Below, piece after piece: positions 5,101 through 5,769 of a DNA stretch of 5,769 nt; positions within the stretch are counted from its first letter, which is position 1, and each line of letters opens with the position of its first letter. The notes under the pieces are model-generated. The model saw nothing but the letters and a program-made list of their open reading frames with translations. It ran no database searches and was not told the DNA's origin. The DNA comes from Nitrospinota bacterium (lineage in GTDB: Bacteria; Nitrospirota; Thermodesulfovibrionia; Thermodesulfovibrionales; UBA1546): the NCBI GenBank assembly GCA_018896985.1, contig JAHILQ010000163.1, forward strand, positions 1 through 5,769, written 5' to 3'. The translations under genes and the position numbers were made by a program.

Positions 5101-5769
5101 TCATTCCGAGATTGATTTCGCAATCACTCCCCCACCGATAACAACATCCTCATCATAAAAGACTGCGCTCTGCCCCGGTGCGGGAGCCCACTGAGGTTTA
5201 TCAAAAATAATATTTGCGGTTTTCAAATCAGGGCTAATGCAAATATTTGCCGGCTCAGGCTTCATCATAGAGCGGACTTTTACTGTAGCCTTGAAAGGTG
5301 AAGTGGTGAATGGGCGAATCGGAATTAGCCAATTAAGGTCATCTACTTCAATCTCCTTCATCATCGCTGATTCCTCAGAACCTACATAGACGATATTCTT
5401 AACAGCATCAATCTTAGTAACATACAGAGGCTCCTGAGAAGAAATGCCAAGCCCCTTCCTCTGGCCGACTGTGTAATGATAAATCCCTTTATGCTCTCCA
5501 AGTATTCCCCCGCTCATGTCTATAATAGGCCCCGGACCGCATGTGAACTGAGAGATATTGTCAATGAACTTAAAATAATTTCTGTCTTCTATGAAACATA
5601 TCTCCTGACTTTCAGGTCTCTGAGCAGCAGGAAGGCCGAGATTGTTTGCAATTTTTCTTACATCCTCTTTCTTATAATCTCCAAGCGGAAGCAGAAGCCT
5701 CTCAAGTTCTTCCCTTCGCAATACATAGAGAAAATAAGACTGGTCTTTCTTTGGATCAATGCCTTTTAA
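5101..5769 (-). CDS. mnmA: tRNA-specific 2-thiouridylase, C-terminal part
   Basis: MnmA activates U34 of tRNA-Lys, -Glu and -Gln with ATP and transfers sulfur to give 2-thiouridine. The visible 222 codons run from the window edge, where the frame is still open (LKGIDPKKDQSYFLYV), to TGA at 5103-5101. The KDQSYFL motif, PLGDYKKEDVRKIA, and PESQEICFI carry family signatures; the cysteine in SQEICFI corresponds to the second catalytic cysteine (Cys199 in E. coli). HYTVGQRKGLGIS and PLYV follow, and the C-terminal beta domain ends with APAPGQSAVFYDEDVVIGGG. The family is about 350-370 aa, so the N-terminal PP-loop (ATP site) and first catalytic cysteine lie beyond 5769. A TTG at 5721-5719 could be read as a start but is internal. 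It is the first gene seen on the strand leading to fmdB. Confidence 0.96.
   Translation of the reverse strand, partial: LKGIDPKKDQSYFLYVLRREELERLLLPLGDYKKEDVRKIANNLGLPAAQRPESQEICFIEDRNYFKFIDNISQFTCGPGPIIDMSGGILGEHKGIYHYTVGQRKGLGISSQEPLYVTKIDAVKNIVYVGSEESAMMKEIEVDDLNWLIPIRPFTTSPFKATVKVRSMMKPEPANICISPDLKTANIIFDKPQWAPAPGQSAVFYDEDVVIGGGVIAKSISE

Noticed and set aside
5085..5103. Imperfect palindrome after the mnmA stop as a terminator
   Set aside because: The pairing is interrupted in the middle, leaving two short AT-rich pieces, and no T tract follows.
5476..5769. Plus-strand open frame reaching the right edge
   Set aside because: It is antisense to mnmA, whose motifs cover the same bases continuously.

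Overview
The window looks like a chromosomal segment of a moderately AT-rich bacterium, probably an anaerobe of the Nitrospirota/Desulfobacterota type. This guess rests on three things: a CooT-type nickel protein, the general style of GlnE and MnmA, and a C-run/G-run palindrome of a kind I associate with uncultured members of those phyla. No marker in the window fixes the taxonomy. All genes are on the minus strand except the HepT fragment at the left edge and cooT.

Region by region. Positions 1-138 hold the last 45 codons of a HepT/DUF86 HEPN toxin; its partner would lie outside the window. A convergent, unrecognised double zinc-finger gene follows (683 to 393). Its reading frame appears to be broken by one base in an A5 run, and coding-like sequence continues in the -1 frame to about 181. 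Positions 771-1510 hold a self-contained TumE-type toxin-antitoxin module: a near-consensus sigma-70 promoter, the toxin, an antitoxin overlapping it by ATGA, and a hairpin/T-tract terminator. An imperfect 28-bp direct repeat flanks the module on both sides, suggesting a discrete cassette. Positions 1621-4518 hold glnE, the two-domain glutamine synthetase adenylyltransferase. A 44-bp palindromic repeat is inserted in frame just before its second nucleotidyltransferase domain. Divergent from glnE is cooT (4607-4795). Convergent with cooT is a 55-aa FmdB-type zinc-ribbon gene (5019 to 4852) with a perfect Shine-Dalgarno. The window ends inside mnmA (C-terminal 222 codons), which lies upstream of fmdB on the same strand.

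The right two thirds are core functions: nitrogen regulation by GS adenylylation, tRNA wobble-uridine thiolation, and nickel handling. The left third is accessory and TA-rich. I see no phage genes, transposase, CRISPR array, rRNA or tRNA. The most unusual features are the palindrome domesticated inside GlnE, the direct repeats around the apparently leaderless TumE module, and the frameshifted RanBP2-like zinc-finger gene.
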